In this document: piece after piece, positions 1 to 8,219 of the stretch
How the letters are laid out: each line of letters opens with the position of its first letter
Numbering within the stretch: position 1 is the first letter of the stretch
Assembly: GCA_944323945.1 (NCBI GenBank)
Contig: CALUUL010000007.1
Span: 1-46,995, forward strand
DNA from: Candidatus Gastranaerophilales bacterium
GTDB lineage: Bacteria > Cyanobacteriota > Vampirovibrionia > Gastranaerophilales > Gastranaerophilaceae
DNA length: 46,995 nt
Direction: 5' to 3'
The notes under the pieces: generated by a model
What the model saw: the letters and a program-made list of their open reading frames with translations, nothing else
Database searches by the model: none
Told to the model about the DNA's origin: nothing
Translations under genes and position numbers: made by a program

Positions 1-758
1 GGAATTAATGCATCTAAATCTTTAGCTGCACTTCCTTCTCTTACCATTAAATACATTCCAAGTCTTAATTTTTCAATGGCTTCAGAAGGGTTTGTACATT
101 CGTGATCTGATGATACACCTGCTGCAATATAAGCACATAAATCTTTACCAGATAAATATGGCGCGTGACCATCTATTCTTTTCTTTTTTTCAAGTGCAAG
201 TTTTATTTTTGAGAGAACTTCTTTATCAAGATTTACAACACCGGGATAATTCATCATTTCTGCAAGTCCTAAAACCCAAGGGCTATCGATTAAAAGAGAT
301 AAGTCATAACTGTTTAATTCAAAACCTGACGTTTCATATGGAGTTGCAGGTACACAAGATGGAAGAGTCATATATACATCTAATGGTAAATCTTTAGAAG
401 CTTCTCTCATAAAGCTTATACCGTGAAGACCAATTACATTTGATATTTCATGAGGATCTGCAACTATTGTTGTAGTTCCTGTTGGTAAAACCATTTTAGT
501 GTATTCTGAGGGTAAAAGCATTGAGCTTTCAATATGAACATGTCCATCAATAAAAGAAGGACAAGCATATTTCCCTTCTCCATTAATTTCTTTTTTCCCG
601 ATATAGTCTTTACCTATACCGGCAATTGTACCATCTTTTATTGCAATATCAGCTGTGTATATTTCTTCTGATAAAACATTTACAATTTCTATACTTTTTA
701 TTACTAAATCAGCTTCTTCTTTACCTTTTGCTGTGTTTATAATTCCTTCAATATTCAT
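1..758 (-). CDS. ade: Adenine deaminase, N-terminal part (cut by window start)
   Basis: Adenine deaminase converts adenine to hypoxanthine and ammonia in purine salvage. I translated the open frame myself from the ATG at 758, which follows a good AAGGAGAG ribosome binding site. The first about 252 residues are present and the gene continues beyond base 1; the family is usually about 550-600 residues. The amidohydrolase signature P-x-F-I-D-G-H-V-H-I-E-S-S (metal-binding HxH) sits near residue 60-70. It is followed by T-T-I-V-A-D-P-H-E-I and later by D-G-H-A-P, both characteristic of the Ade subgroup rather than dihydroorotase or urease. It is divergent from the small gene at 951. I saw no purine riboswitch-like fold in the leader. 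The call is firm for this subgroup; the catalytic C-terminal half cannot be seen. Confidence 0.88.
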   Translation of the reverse strand, partial: MNIEGIINTAKGKEEADLVIKSIEIVNVLSEEIYTADIAIKDGTIAGIGKDYIGKKEINGEGKYACPSFIDGHVHIESSMLLPSEYTKMVLPTGTTTIVADPHEISNVIGLHGISFMREASKDLPLDVYMTLPSCVPATPYETSGFELNSYDLSLLIDSPWVLGLAEMMNYPGVVNLDKEVLSKIKLALEKKKRIDGHAPYLSGKDLCAYIAAGVSSDHECTNPSEAIEKLRLGMYLMVREGSAAKDLDALI

Positions 759-920
759 AATCTCTCCTTTTTATATGTTAGCATAGATTTTTCAATCATA
801 AATATTGGAGTTTATATATATATTAATTTATGTAAAAGTTAGATGTTTTTTAATCAATAAATATTCTTTAGTTGTTTTTATTAGATGTGCAAATTAATTT
901 TTACTGTGTAATATGTATAT

Positions 921-926
921 TATAAT
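921..926 (+). promoter_or_regulatory. -10 box of the small gene at 951
   Basis: A consensus TATAAT lies 24 nt before the ATG. A start about 7 nt downstream would give a short leader beginning near CGGTTAAGTAAGG, which also carries an AAGG ribosome binding site. The -35 region is only T-rich (TTTTAC), so the promoter is called on the -10 alone. Confidence 0.45.
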
Positions 927-950
927 ATACGGTTAAGTAAGGAAAAATAA

Positions 951-1178
951 ATGAAAATTTCACCTATTAACTTTAGTTTATATCCAACTGATAAGACAAA
1001 TAATCCTAACGAATTTATTCATACAACGGTAAGACATAATTCTCTTTCTGATATGGACTTTAATATTATTGCAGATACTATTAGATGCCAAAATTTAAAG
1101 AATCAAATGAATGTCAGATTAATGAATCTTAGAAGAAGTTTAAATAGTTGTATGGCTCAAAATTTGTATAATAAATGA
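951..1178 (+). CDS. Small orphan protein with N-terminal I-x-P-I-x-F motif
   Basis: This 75-residue protein has no function I recognise. It starts M-K-I-S-P-I-N-F-S, resembling the start of the small protein encoded at 24677-25039 (M-I-N-P-V-S-F). The remainder is polar, with a basic helical C-terminal half rich in Asn, Arg and Leu; there is no signal peptide or membrane segment. The start is supported by an AAGG ribosome binding site and a TATAAT box at 921-926. Its stop lies 7 bases from the end of the convergent gene at 1186, with no terminator hairpin between. It could be a short cytoplasmic or exported accessory protein; the role is unknown. Confidence 0.6.
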   Translation: MKISPINFSLYPTDKTNNPNEFIHTTVRHNSLSDMDFNIIADTIRCQNLKNQMNVRLMNLRRSLNSCMAQNLYNK

Positions 1179-1185
1179 TAATTTT

Positions 1186-2652
1186 TTATATTGTATCTAT
1201 TATATTGAGAGGGTATTCAAATAAAAGTTCTTCTCTTGCTATTACTCTTATATTTTGCATCATTTGAGAAAGTACTAAGTATATAATGTGTCTTACCTTC
1301 ATAGGGGCAATTATTATAATTTCTTTTGCATCAGGTGTATTTTTTTCTATTTTATCTTTTAAATTGTTTATAATTTCTTCAATTTTTGTACTTTCAATTC
1401 TTATAACTTCATCATTGATATCTTTATTACCAATGAATGATTTTATACTGTTTGCAGATAATTCATAAGCGTAAATATTTTTATCTCTTTCATCATATAA
1501 AGAGGAACTTATTTGTCTTGCTAAAGAAACTCTTATTCTTTCCAAAAGTTCTTCCTTATTTGTCTCATCAGCAAAATCATTTATTTTTTCAAAGATATAT
1601 ACAATATCTTTAATTGATACTTTTTCTTTTATAAGGCTTGTAAGAATATATTTTAGTTCTGCAATTGAGATATAATCAGGAATAATATTTTCTATAAGAT
1701 AAAGATTTTGGTTACCTACAATTTCTATGTATCTGTTTATATCAGAATAATCAAAAATGTCATCAATATATTTTGTTACTGTATATTCTATTAAATGAGC
1801 AATATAATCTGTAGTGTCAAATCCTTTTGCCCAGAAGTCTTTAGCTTCTTCTTCTTTTATCCATATAGTATTTAAACCTGTAACTATATCTTTACTTTTA
1901 AATGAATTATAAGGAAGTTTTTCTATCTTCAAATCATTTTCATAGAACATAGTATAATTACAATATGATTTTGATGTGATTACGGGAATGCCTCTTACTT
2001 TTATTGCAAACTCATTTTCATCTAAAGTATCATCTACTTCTATTTTTATTTTTGGAATTATATAGCCTAGAGTTTCTGTTAAGTTTTGTCTGATGAGAAC
2101 AATTTGTGAAAGCATATTATATTCGTTATCGCTATCAAGGATATCTATTAATTCTTCTGATATAGCTAATGTAAGTTTCTGTTCTCCCAGTTTTTGTTCC
2201 ATAATATTTGGATTGATTACTTTCGAAAGTTTCTTTTTTAAAGCATTAAGTTCATCAATATGTTTTGAAATTTCAGAGTTTAGAATAGCTCTTGAATCTT
2301 CAGATGTTTCATCTATTAAAGATTTAACTTGTGAGATTTTTTGTCTTTTTTCTTTTATTTTCTTTTGTATATCAACGCATAATTCATAAGGGTCAAGGTC
2401 AGGATTGATAATCCTTTCAATCCTTGATTTGAAGTTTAGTAAGTCATCATTTTCATTCAATGAATTGTCTTCATTTTCTGTTTCTTTTATAAATATACAA
2501 TTATAGAAAATTCCTTCATCATTTTCTATTTCTTGAATTGAATATACATCCCACCCTTCTTTTGACATCTCATTTAAAAGATTTTCAAGGCTCTCATTGT
2601 CATTATATGGTGAAGTTCTTATAGTATAAACATTTCTTGTTTGTTTGTACAT
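1186..2652 (-). CDS. Soluble FlhA-type (FHIPEP) cytoplasmic-domain protein with DUF4177-like head
   Basis: This 488-residue protein has no membrane segments. Residues about 1-57 resemble the DUF4177 fold (…LLNEMSKEGWDV…). Residues about 70-150 are charged and predicted to be coiled coil. Residues about 160-488 follow the cytoplasmic domain of FlhA/YscV export-gate proteins: L-G-Y-I-I-P-K-I-K-I near 195-204, then N-E-F-A-I-K-V-R-G, the L-W-I-like N-T-I-W-I-K at 261-266, the strongest block at about 318-381 (LIENIIP…ILTSLIKEKVSIKDI…RIRVSLARQI), and a C-terminal strand-turn (I-I-I-I-A-P…) like the family's last subdomain. The export-gate membrane half (about 330 residues in FlhA) is absent, and no flagellar or type III secretion gene is nearby. 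The ATG follows AAGGATT. It lies 60 bases downstream of the unknown gene at 2713 in the same direction, so the two may be co-transcribed. Homology is judged by eye; function is unknown. Confidence 0.7.
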   Translation of the reverse strand: MYKQTRNVYTIRTSPYNDNESLENLLNEMSKEGWDVYSIQEIENDEGIFYNCIFIKETENEDNSLNENDDLLNFKSRIERIINPDLDPYELCVDIQKKIKEKRQKISQVKSLIDETSEDSRAILNSEISKHIDELNALKKKLSKVINPNIMEQKLGEQKLTLAISEELIDILDSDNEYNMLSQIVLIRQNLTETLGYIIPKIKIEVDDTLDENEFAIKVRGIPVITSKSYCNYTMFYENDLKIEKLPYNSFKSKDIVTGLNTIWIKEEEAKDFWAKGFDTTDYIAHLIEYTVTKYIDDIFDYSDINRYIEIVGNQNLYLIENIIPDYISIAELKYILTSLIKEKVSIKDIVYIFEKINDFADETNKEELLERIRVSLARQISSSLYDERDKNIYAYELSANSIKSFIGNKDINDEVIRIESTKIEEIINNLKDKIEKNTPDAKEIIIIAPMKVRHIIYLVLSQMMQNIRVIAREELLFEYPLNIIDTI

Positions 2653-2712
2653 TTATAAATCCTTTTTAATCTATTTATTTTAATGATAACATTTTTATTA
2701 AATTTTTAAAGT

Positions 2713-3255
2713 TTATTTTTGGATAATTCCAGTAGCTTGTTTACCATTGTAATTGTATTTTAATAAATAGTAGCCTTTTCCTGAATCTTCTATTTTTGCA
2801 TATGAATTGGCTGCGACACGTTCTTTAAATGCAATAAGGTCTTCTTCTGCTTCTTTTATTTTTTTTAATTTTTTCTTAGCTTGTGCAGTTTGTAATCTTC
2901 CTATTATTTCTGTTTCTTCATTTAGTTCTTCTTGTGTATACATTTTTTCTACAAGTTTTATAACCTTGATGCGTGCTTTTAATTTATTGCTTTGATATAA
3001 TTCCAGAAATTTCATGTCTTGTGATAGTACAACCATATAATACCCATCTTGAATAGTATTTCCCCATTCATCATATAATTTACAAGGAAGTGTTAAGTTT
3101 GGATATTCACTAGAGTCAGGTCCATGTTTATATTCCGGTTTTTCTTTATCATAAACCCCTGATGGATATACAGGATTATTAAAATGCCTGTTAATACCAT
3201 TAAAATCTGTCATAAAATCAAAATCGTTTGCAATTAAATTATTATCAATTATCAT
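2713..3255 (-). CDS. Hypothetical protein with a charged coiled-coil segment
   Basis: This 180-residue protein belongs to no family I can name. The N-terminal half contains a globular-looking segment with Y-D-E-W-G-N-T-I-Q-D-G-Y-Y-M-V-V. Residues about 105-150 are Lys/Glu-rich and helical (coiled-coil-like). The C-terminus is a short Gly/Tyr-rich tail with Y-Y-L-L-K-Y-N-Y-N-G-K-Q. There is no signal peptide or membrane segment. It is divergent from clpP and probably the first gene of a two-gene unit with the FlhA-like gene downstream. The ATG has AAGGAATTA upstream, which supports the start. Confidence 0.6.
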   Translation of the reverse strand: MIIDNNLIANDFDFMTDFNGINRHFNNPVYPSGVYDKEKPEYKHGPDSSEYPNLTLPCKLYDEWGNTIQDGYYMVVLSQDMKFLELYQSNKLKARIKVIKLVEKMYTQEELNEETEIIGRLQTAQAKKKLKKIKEAEEDLIAFKERVAANSYAKIEDSGKGYYLLKYNYNGKQATGIIQK

Positions 3256-3288
3256 TTTTAATTCCTTAGGATGATATTTTAGCAGATT

Positions 3289-3319
3289 TTGTATGAATTT
3301 ATCAATTTTGGTTTATAAT
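3289..3319 (+). promoter_or_regulatory. Possible clpP promoter
   Basis: TTGTAT (3289-3294) and a consensus TATAAT (3314-3319) are separated by 19 bases, upstream of the preferred clpP start at 3344. The spacer is long, so only the -10 element is strong. Confidence 0.35.
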
Positions 3320-3343
3320 ATTCATATTAAGAACGAGGTTGTT

Positions 3344-3934
3344 ATGGATAAAAAAACAGTATTAAATTATATACCAACAGTTATAGAAGCATCATCTAGA
3401 GGAGAGAAATCATTTGATATTTTCTCAAGATTATTAAGAGAAAGAATTATATTTTTAGGTGAAGAAATAGACGATGAATTAGCCAATTCAATTGTTGCCC
3501 AATTATTAGTTTTGGATGCTGAAAATCCGGAAAAAGATATTATGATGTATATTAATAGTCCCGGTGGTGTTATAACTGCTGGTATGGCTATATATGATAC
3601 TATGAAACATGTGAGAGCTGATGTTTGTACTATTTGTTTAGGTGAAGCTGCTTCAATGGGGGCATTTCTATTATCGGGCGGAACAAAAGGTAAAAGAATG
3701 GCACTTCCAAGTGCAAGGATAATGATTCATCAACCTTTAGGTGGTGCTCAGGGGCAAGCTACCGATATTGAAATTGAAGCTAAAGAAATTCTAAGAATGA
3801 AAAAAGAACTCAATATTCTTTTAGCTGAGCATACTGGACAAACGATAGAAAAAATCTATGCTGATACAGAAAGAGATAACTATATGTCTGCTCAAGAAGC
3901 TTTGGAATATGGTTTGATTGATAAAGTTATATAA
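3344..3934 (+). CDS. clpP: ATP-dependent Clp protease proteolytic subunit
   Basis: ClpP is the tetradecameric serine protease that degrades proteins unfolded by ClpX/ClpA/ClpC-type ATPases in the cytoplasm. From the chosen ATG the protein is 197 residues, the normal length. The catalytic triad is visible as Ser104 (G-E-A-A-S-M-G-A), His129 (M-I-H-Q-P) and Asp178 (E-R-D-N-Y-M), and the oligomerisation/substrate motif Y-I-N-S-P-G-G is present. An in-frame ATG exists at 3293, but it would add 17 residues without family support. The start at 3344 has a GAGG ribosome binding site and [14 protein letters not shown] is a normal ClpP N-terminus. It is followed after 11 bases by a fucosyltransferase-like gene with which it may be co-transcribed. 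Confidence 0.95.
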   Translation: MDKKTVLNYIPTVIEASSRGEKSFDIFSRLLRERIIFLGEEIDDELANSIVAQLLVLDAENPEKDIMMYINSPGGVITAGMAIYDTMKHVRADVCTICLGEAASMGAFLLSGGTKGKRMALPSARIMIHQPLGGAQGQATDIEIEAKEILRMKKELNILLAEHTGQTIEKIYADTERDNYMSAQEALEYGLIDKVI

Positions 3935-3945
3935 TTGAGTTTTGT

Positions 3946-4950
3946 ATGTCTGAAAAATATTTAAAGAGTAGACCTTGGAATGTAATAAAAAATTTATTGA
4001 TAACACATTTTCCAATGCATAGTAAAGTATATGGAAATGTCTATTGTCCGATATATGAACTAAGAAATCCGATTAAAGGCGGAAATATAGATGAAGAATA
4101 TGAAATCTATAATAAAGATGGACAAAAAATGCGTCAATTTTTTATTCGAGATGCACATATAAATTTTAATTATACAACTAATCATAGGTCAAAATATTTT
4201 ATTTGGGATTTTTATAATTTTGCTTTGAGTACACATTTCTATTCTCATCACGCTATGCTTCAGCAAATGGGTTCTCCATCAAGAAAATATGGTTTCTTGA
4301 TAGAGTCAGAAATATTAAAAAAAAGAGATTATGAAATTTTTCATAGACATAAAGGCTTAGAAAAAGATTTTAATTATATTTTTACCTTCTCAGAAAAGAT
4401 ATTGAATTCTGTTGAAAATGCAAGGTTTTTTCCTGCCTTTGCCAGTAGTTGGTATAAAGGAGATGATGACAAAATATATCAAAAGAAAAGTAAGAATATT
4501 TCAATATTGTCTTCAAATAAAGTTATGACAGATATGCATAGACTAAGATTATCTATAGCTCAGAAATATAAGAATAGTAATAAGGTTGATACCTATGGGA
4601 CTTTTGCTCATAATTTCTGTGATATTTCTGATACGTTGAAAGATTATAGGTACACTTTTGCTATTGAAAATGACAGAAAACCATATTATTTTACGGAACG
4701 TTTAACAAGCAGTTTCAGGTCTATGACAGTTCCAATATATATTGGTGCTACCAAAATTGAAAAATTTTTTAATGTAGATGGAATGATAATAATAGACCCC
4801 AAAGATTATGATAATATTGATAAAATTATTGCTCAATGTAATGAAAAAGATTATCAAGAAAGAATTCCTGCAATAATTGATAATTATCATAGAGCAGAAA
4901 AATATATAAATGTTTGGGATACATTATTTGAAGATTATTTAAAAGAGTAG
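3946..4950 (+). CDS. GT10-family (alpha-1,3-fucosyltransferase-like) glycosyltransferase
   Basis: GT10 enzymes transfer L-fucose (or a related sugar) from GDP-sugar to a glycan acceptor, often an O-antigen or capsule. The family's C-terminal donor-binding block is clear at about residues 236-268: Y-T-F-A-I-E-N, then Y-F-T-E-R-L, S-F-R-S-M-T-V-P-I-Y-I-G-A and I-E-K-F-F-N, matching the F-E-N-S…Y-x-T-E-K-L…G-x-V-P-V-x-x-G signature. Length (334) is usual for bacterial members. No signal peptide or membrane anchor is seen, so it should act on the cytoplasmic face. It is 11 bases after clpP and 79 before glucokinase; that context says nothing about its acceptor. Donor and acceptor cannot be read from sequence; fucose is the family default. 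Confidence 0.82.
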   Translation: MSEKYLKSRPWNVIKNLLITHFPMHSKVYGNVYCPIYELRNPIKGGNIDEEYEIYNKDGQKMRQFFIRDAHINFNYTTNHRSKYFIWDFYNFALSTHFYSHHAMLQQMGSPSRKYGFLIESEILKKRDYEIFHRHKGLEKDFNYIFTFSEKILNSVENARFFPAFASSWYKGDDDKIYQKKSKNISILSSNKVMTDMHRLRLSIAQKYKNSNKVDTYGTFAHNFCDISDTLKDYRYTFAIENDRKPYYFTERLTSSFRSMTVPIYIGATKIEKFFNVDGMIIIDPKDYDNIDKIIAQCNEKDYQERIPAIIDNYHRAEKYINVWDTLFEDYLKE

Positions 4951-5029
4951 TATTTTCAATATTATTGAAAGATGTTTTTGTGTTATCATTTTTTCAGGTA
5001 GTTAATTTTCTAAGGAGTTAGAGGCTGAT

Positions 5030-5983
5030 ATGGCAAAAAAATACAGAATAGGGGTAGATGTAGGTGGAACTAATGTGAAAGTTGCATTGGTTGATAAAGA
5101 AGGTAGTATTGTATATTCTGATACTGTCCCAACAAGAGCTGAGATGGGGTATGAATATACAATTTCTAATATAATAAAAGCAATTAGTGATGTAATAAAA
5201 GAATCAAAAGTAGCAAAAGAAACAATTGAAGGTATTGGCTTTGGATTCCCGGGGCAGATTGATTGTGATAATGGTATTGTAAGATTGGCTCCAAATATTC
5301 CAGGTTGGGTTAATATTCCTATTGCAGATATTGTTTCAAAAGAATTTAATATACCTGTAAAAGTAGATAATGATGTAAGATGTGCTGCTTTGGCTGAGTT
5401 GAATTATGGTGCCGGTAAAGGTGCTAATAATATGATTTGTATTACTGTTGGTACTGGTATTGGTTCGGGTTTAATTGTTAATGGAAAACTTGTTCGCGGT
5501 GCAAGTAATGCAGCTGGTGAAATAGGACATATAAAATTACAAATGGAAAATGGTCCTTTATGCGGATGTGGTGATCATGGCTGTCTTGAAGCTTTTGCAT
5601 CAGGTCCAAGTATTGTTGCAATGGCTGAAGAATACATAAAAGGCGGAAAGTCTACAAAATATAGAGAACTTGCAAAAAATGAAATTACTCCATATGTAGT
5701 TTGTGAAGCTGCTAAACAAGGTGATGTCGTTGCAAAGAAGATATTTGAAATAATAGGCAATTATATAGGTATCGGGTTAGCAAGTGTTGTGAATTTATTA
5801 AATCCCGAAAAAATCGTCATTGGTGGTGGTGTTGCTGATGCAGGCGATTTGTTATTCCAACCGATAAAAGAAACTTTGAAAAAACGTTCTATGCCGATTC
5901 AAGGTGCTGCTGTTGAAGTTGTTCATGCTGAGCTTGGCAATACAGCTGGCGTAATTGGTGCAAGTTTATTAATTGAAAATTAA
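5030..5983 (+). CDS. glk: ROK-family glucokinase
   Basis: ROK glucokinases phosphorylate glucose to glucose-6-phosphate with ATP at the entry of glycolysis. The 317-residue protein shows the N-terminal phosphate loop D-V-G-G-T-N (10-15), the catalytic Asp in V-D-N-D-V-R (Asp115), G-T-G-I-G-S-G, G-E-I-G-H and the ROK zinc motif with Cys178, Cys180 and Cys185 in C-G-C-G-D-H-G-C. These are all in the expected order. A GAGG ribosome binding site precedes the ATG. The gene starts a tightly spaced run with holA (5 bases) and holB (1 base). Other ROK sugars (N-acetylglucosamine or N-acetylmannosamine) cannot be excluded, but the pattern fits glucokinase best. Confidence 0.88.
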   Translation: MAKKYRIGVDVGGTNVKVALVDKEGSIVYSDTVPTRAEMGYEYTISNIIKAISDVIKESKVAKETIEGIGFGFPGQIDCDNGIVRLAPNIPGWVNIPIADIVSKEFNIPVKVDNDVRCAALAELNYGAGKGANNMICITVGTGIGSGLIVNGKLVRGASNAAGEIGHIKLQMENGPLCGCGDHGCLEAFASGPSIVAMAEEYIKGGKSTKYRELAKNEITPYVVCEAAKQGDVVAKKIFEIIGNYIGIGLASVVNLLNPEKIVIGGGVADAGDLLFQPIKETLKKRSMPIQGAAVEVVHAELGNTAGVIGASLLIEN

Positions 5984-5988
5984 AATAA

Positions 5989-6957
5989 ATGGCAGTATTT
6001 TTATTTTACGGACAAGAAGAATATTTAATGGAAAAAGAAATCAAGAAGCTTAAAAATGAGCTTCTTGATGCTTCTTTTATGTCTATGTCTTATAAGGTAT
6101 TTGATAATCCTGCATTTAATACATTGATGGATTGTGTTCAAGCTGCTCCTTTAATGTTTGGTAATACTTTAACTATTATTAATATTGATAAATATTTAAT
6201 AGGTAACAAAATGAGCCTTGATGATAAACAGATAGAAAGTATTAACTACTCACTTGCCAATTTAAGTGATAATGTTAATATAATTTTTGTTTGTAAGATA
6301 CCGAGAGATGAAAATAAAAAACCTGATTCTCGAAAAAAAATATATAAGACGCTTTCTAAATATTCTCAAGTTAGAGAATTTTCACAATATAGAAGTTATG
6401 ATAAACAACTTCAGTCTGAAATATTAAAAATGGCAAAAGAAAAAGATTTAACTATTAATTCTGATAATGTTTCATTTTTAATTGAACAGTTAGGTGTTAA
6501 TCTTACATTGATAGATTCTGAATTAGAAAAATTAAAGATTGCTATTCATCCAAATAAAACTATAAACCAAAATGCAATAAAAAAATATTGTACATCATCT
6601 GAAGATGTTTTTGTTCTTGCTGATTTAATTATTCAGGGGAACAAAAATGAAATATTAAAACAATATGATTTATTAACAGAAAAGAGACATCCATTAGAAA
6701 TATTTTCAGTTCTTCAAGGAAATTTTCAACGTTTTGTTTTTGTTAAAAGTTATGAAAAGAAAATTAGTACAAAGGATATAGCCTCTAAACTAAAATTGCA
6801 TGAGTTTATAGTTATGAAGATGCAAGAAAAATTGAGGAAAATCTCTCTTGATAATTTGCTACAAATAAGAGAAAATCTTATAAATGCAGAGTATAAATTA
6901 AAAACAGGACAGTCTGCATCCAGTGAAATATTATTGGAACTTACATTGTTGAGATAG
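5989..6957 (+). CDS. holA: DNA polymerase III subunit delta
   Basis: Delta is the clamp-loader subunit that opens the sliding clamp ring at the replication fork. At 322 residues it has the family length. It starts A-V-F-L-F-Y-G-Q-E-E-Y-L, the usual delta opening (…G-x-E…L). It continues with the characteristic middle segment L-I-E-Q-L-G-V-N-L-T-L-I-D-S-E-L-E-K-L (about residues 164-182) and the C-terminal helical domain with R-H-P-L-E-I-F-S-V-L-Q-G-N-F-Q-R. There is only a weak purine-rich ribosome site, and the gene starts 5 bases after the glucokinase stop, so translational coupling is likely. The delta-prime gene follows at once. Confidence 0.85.
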   Translation: MAVFLFYGQEEYLMEKEIKKLKNELLDASFMSMSYKVFDNPAFNTLMDCVQAAPLMFGNTLTIINIDKYLIGNKMSLDDKQIESINYSLANLSDNVNIIFVCKIPRDENKKPDSRKKIYKTLSKYSQVREFSQYRSYDKQLQSEILKMAKEKDLTINSDNVSFLIEQLGVNLTLIDSELEKLKIAIHPNKTINQNAIKKYCTSSEDVFVLADLIIQGNKNEILKQYDLLTEKRHPLEIFSVLQGNFQRFVFVKSYEKKISTKDIASKLKLHEFIVMKMQEKLRKISLDNLLQIRENLINAEYKLKTGQSASSEILLELTLLR

Positions 6958-6958
6958 T

Positions 6959-7903
6959 ATGAATAAAGTTTTAGATAAAAAATATCCGTATTTGAGTAAT
7001 TTCTTTAGAACTGCAATAGAGCAGAACAGATTATTTCATTCTATTATTTTATATGGAAGTAATAACTATATACAATATGCAATGGCAATGGAACTTGCGA
7101 GACAGTTAAATTGTCTTGAAGATGGAAGGGAAGATTGTAATTGTCAAAATTGTCGTTGGATTAGAGAAAATAAACATCCTTCGGTAATGACAATTTCAAA
7201 AATTGATAATAAAACAGATTCAAGTAAAACAGTTATTTCTGAAGACCAAATAAATATGGTATTAGATACTTTGGTAAATTCATCTGATTATCATAGGGTA
7301 TTTATTTTTTGTGATGCGGAATTTAAAACTCTTTCACAATCAGAGATGCAAGAATATAATGAATTTATTTCTACGGGATTTAATTTGCCACAGGAGAAAG
7401 ATGAAGATAAATATTGGTATTCAAAAGGAATTAATACAGGATGTTTTTCGACAGTTGCTGCGAATGCAATGTTGAAATCTATAGAAGAGCCATCAGATAA
7501 AGTTACTTTTATATTTTTGACAAATAATAAAGACGATATTCTACAAACAATAGTATCTCGTTCACAATCTTTTTATATTCCAGATTACAAAGTGAGTTTA
7601 TATAATGTTGGTTTTTTAGAAAAATATTTTGAAAAATATCCTGAATTTGATAAAGATTATGCTTTAGACTTTGCAATGACTCTTTATACACACCAAATTG
7701 AAAATGATTTGGAACCTACTTTTATAATAGATTGTATACAGTATTATCTAACGCAGTTAATAAAGTCGAATATTGGTAATTCCATCTTGGTAAATAAAAT
7801 ATATAAGGATATTGAAAAGACAGAAAAATCTAAGAAAATGCTAGGCGCATATATAAAGGAACAAACTGTATATGAAGATTTAGCTTTTTATTTTGCTAAA
7901 TAA
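6959..7903 (+). CDS. holB: DNA polymerase III subunit delta'
   Basis: Delta' is the rigid, non-ATP-hydrolysing stator of the clamp loader. The protein is 314 residues. It shows the AAA+ opening L-F-H-S-I-I-L-Y-G with a degenerate P-loop (S-N-N-Y in place of G-x-G-K-T), as in many delta' proteins. A Cys cluster near residues 51-64 (C-L-E-D-G-R-E-D-C-N-C-Q-N-C) matches the clamp-loader zinc module. A-N-A-M-L-K-S-I-E-E-P is a clear delta'/tau signature. The sensor/arginine-finger motif S-R-C appears as S-R-S (I-V-S-R-S-Q-S-F). It starts one base after the holA stop. An insertion of roughly 30 residues near 125-155 (F-N-L-P-Q-E-K-D-E-D…) is unusual. The assignment is secure given holA next door. 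Confidence 0.87.
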   Translation: MNKVLDKKYPYLSNFFRTAIEQNRLFHSIILYGSNNYIQYAMAMELARQLNCLEDGREDCNCQNCRWIRENKHPSVMTISKIDNKTDSSKTVISEDQINMVLDTLVNSSDYHRVFIFCDAEFKTLSQSEMQEYNEFISTGFNLPQEKDEDKYWYSKGINTGCFSTVAANAMLKSIEEPSDKVTFIFLTNNKDDILQTIVSRSQSFYIPDYKVSLYNVGFLEKYFEKYPEFDKDYALDFAMTLYTHQIENDLEPTFIIDCIQYYLTQLIKSNIGNSILVNKIYKDIEKTEKSKKMLGAYIKEQTVYEDLAFYFAK

Positions 7904-7956
7904 GAAAAAGCAATAATTTATTATATTTTGTTTTTATATTATTGAGGCAGGTTTAT

Positions 7957-8205
7957 ATGAATATCGCTAAAACTATATTAGGAACAGTATCACCAAAAAC
8001 AGTTGTAAAGACTGCAGAAAAAACAAAATCTTTTTTGCCTTCTGATATTGGCTCAGTACAGAAAAGTGTTAGTGAAGCATTTTCTAAGAATATTGCAGAA
8101 TTAGAAAAATTTGCAAAAACAGAACTACCACAAGCAATAACCAGTCAAAAATCTGCAATAGAAGGTTTAGAACAATTATCTAAGAATATAAAGAGTATGC
8201 TATAG
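7957..8205 (+). CDS. Small helical protein of unknown function
   Basis: This 82-residue protein is not recognised. It is Lys/Ala/Ser-rich and probably almost entirely helical, with no signal peptide or convincing membrane span. Its opening M-N-I-A-K-T-I-L-G-T-V-S-P-K-T-V-V-K-T resembles in composition the other small Lys/Ala proteins of this window but lacks the P-V-x-F motif. I chose the ATG at 7957 because GAGGCAGG lies just upstream; a TTG at 7942 would place that site inside the gene. It lies between holB and the amidase gene, the latter having its own promoter. Confidence 0.55.
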   Translation: MNIAKTILGTVSPKTVVKTAEKTKSFLPSDIGSVQKSVSEAFSKNIAELEKFAKTELPQAITSQKSAIEGLEQLSKNIKSML

Positions 8206-8219
8206 CTAAACTTTTAAGT

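Noticed and set aside
92..397. Plus-strand open frame of 101 codons at the window start
   Set aside because: It lies wholly opposite the clear ade coding sequence and has no ribosome site or family pattern.
759..950. Purine riboswitch upstream of ade
   Set aside because: The leader is short and AT-rich, and I found no conserved three-way junction pattern.
1186..2652. FlhA-like gene as a degraded flagellar pseudogene
   Set aside because: The frame is uninterrupted for 488 codons, has a good ribosome site, and a distinct N-terminal domain replaces the membrane half.
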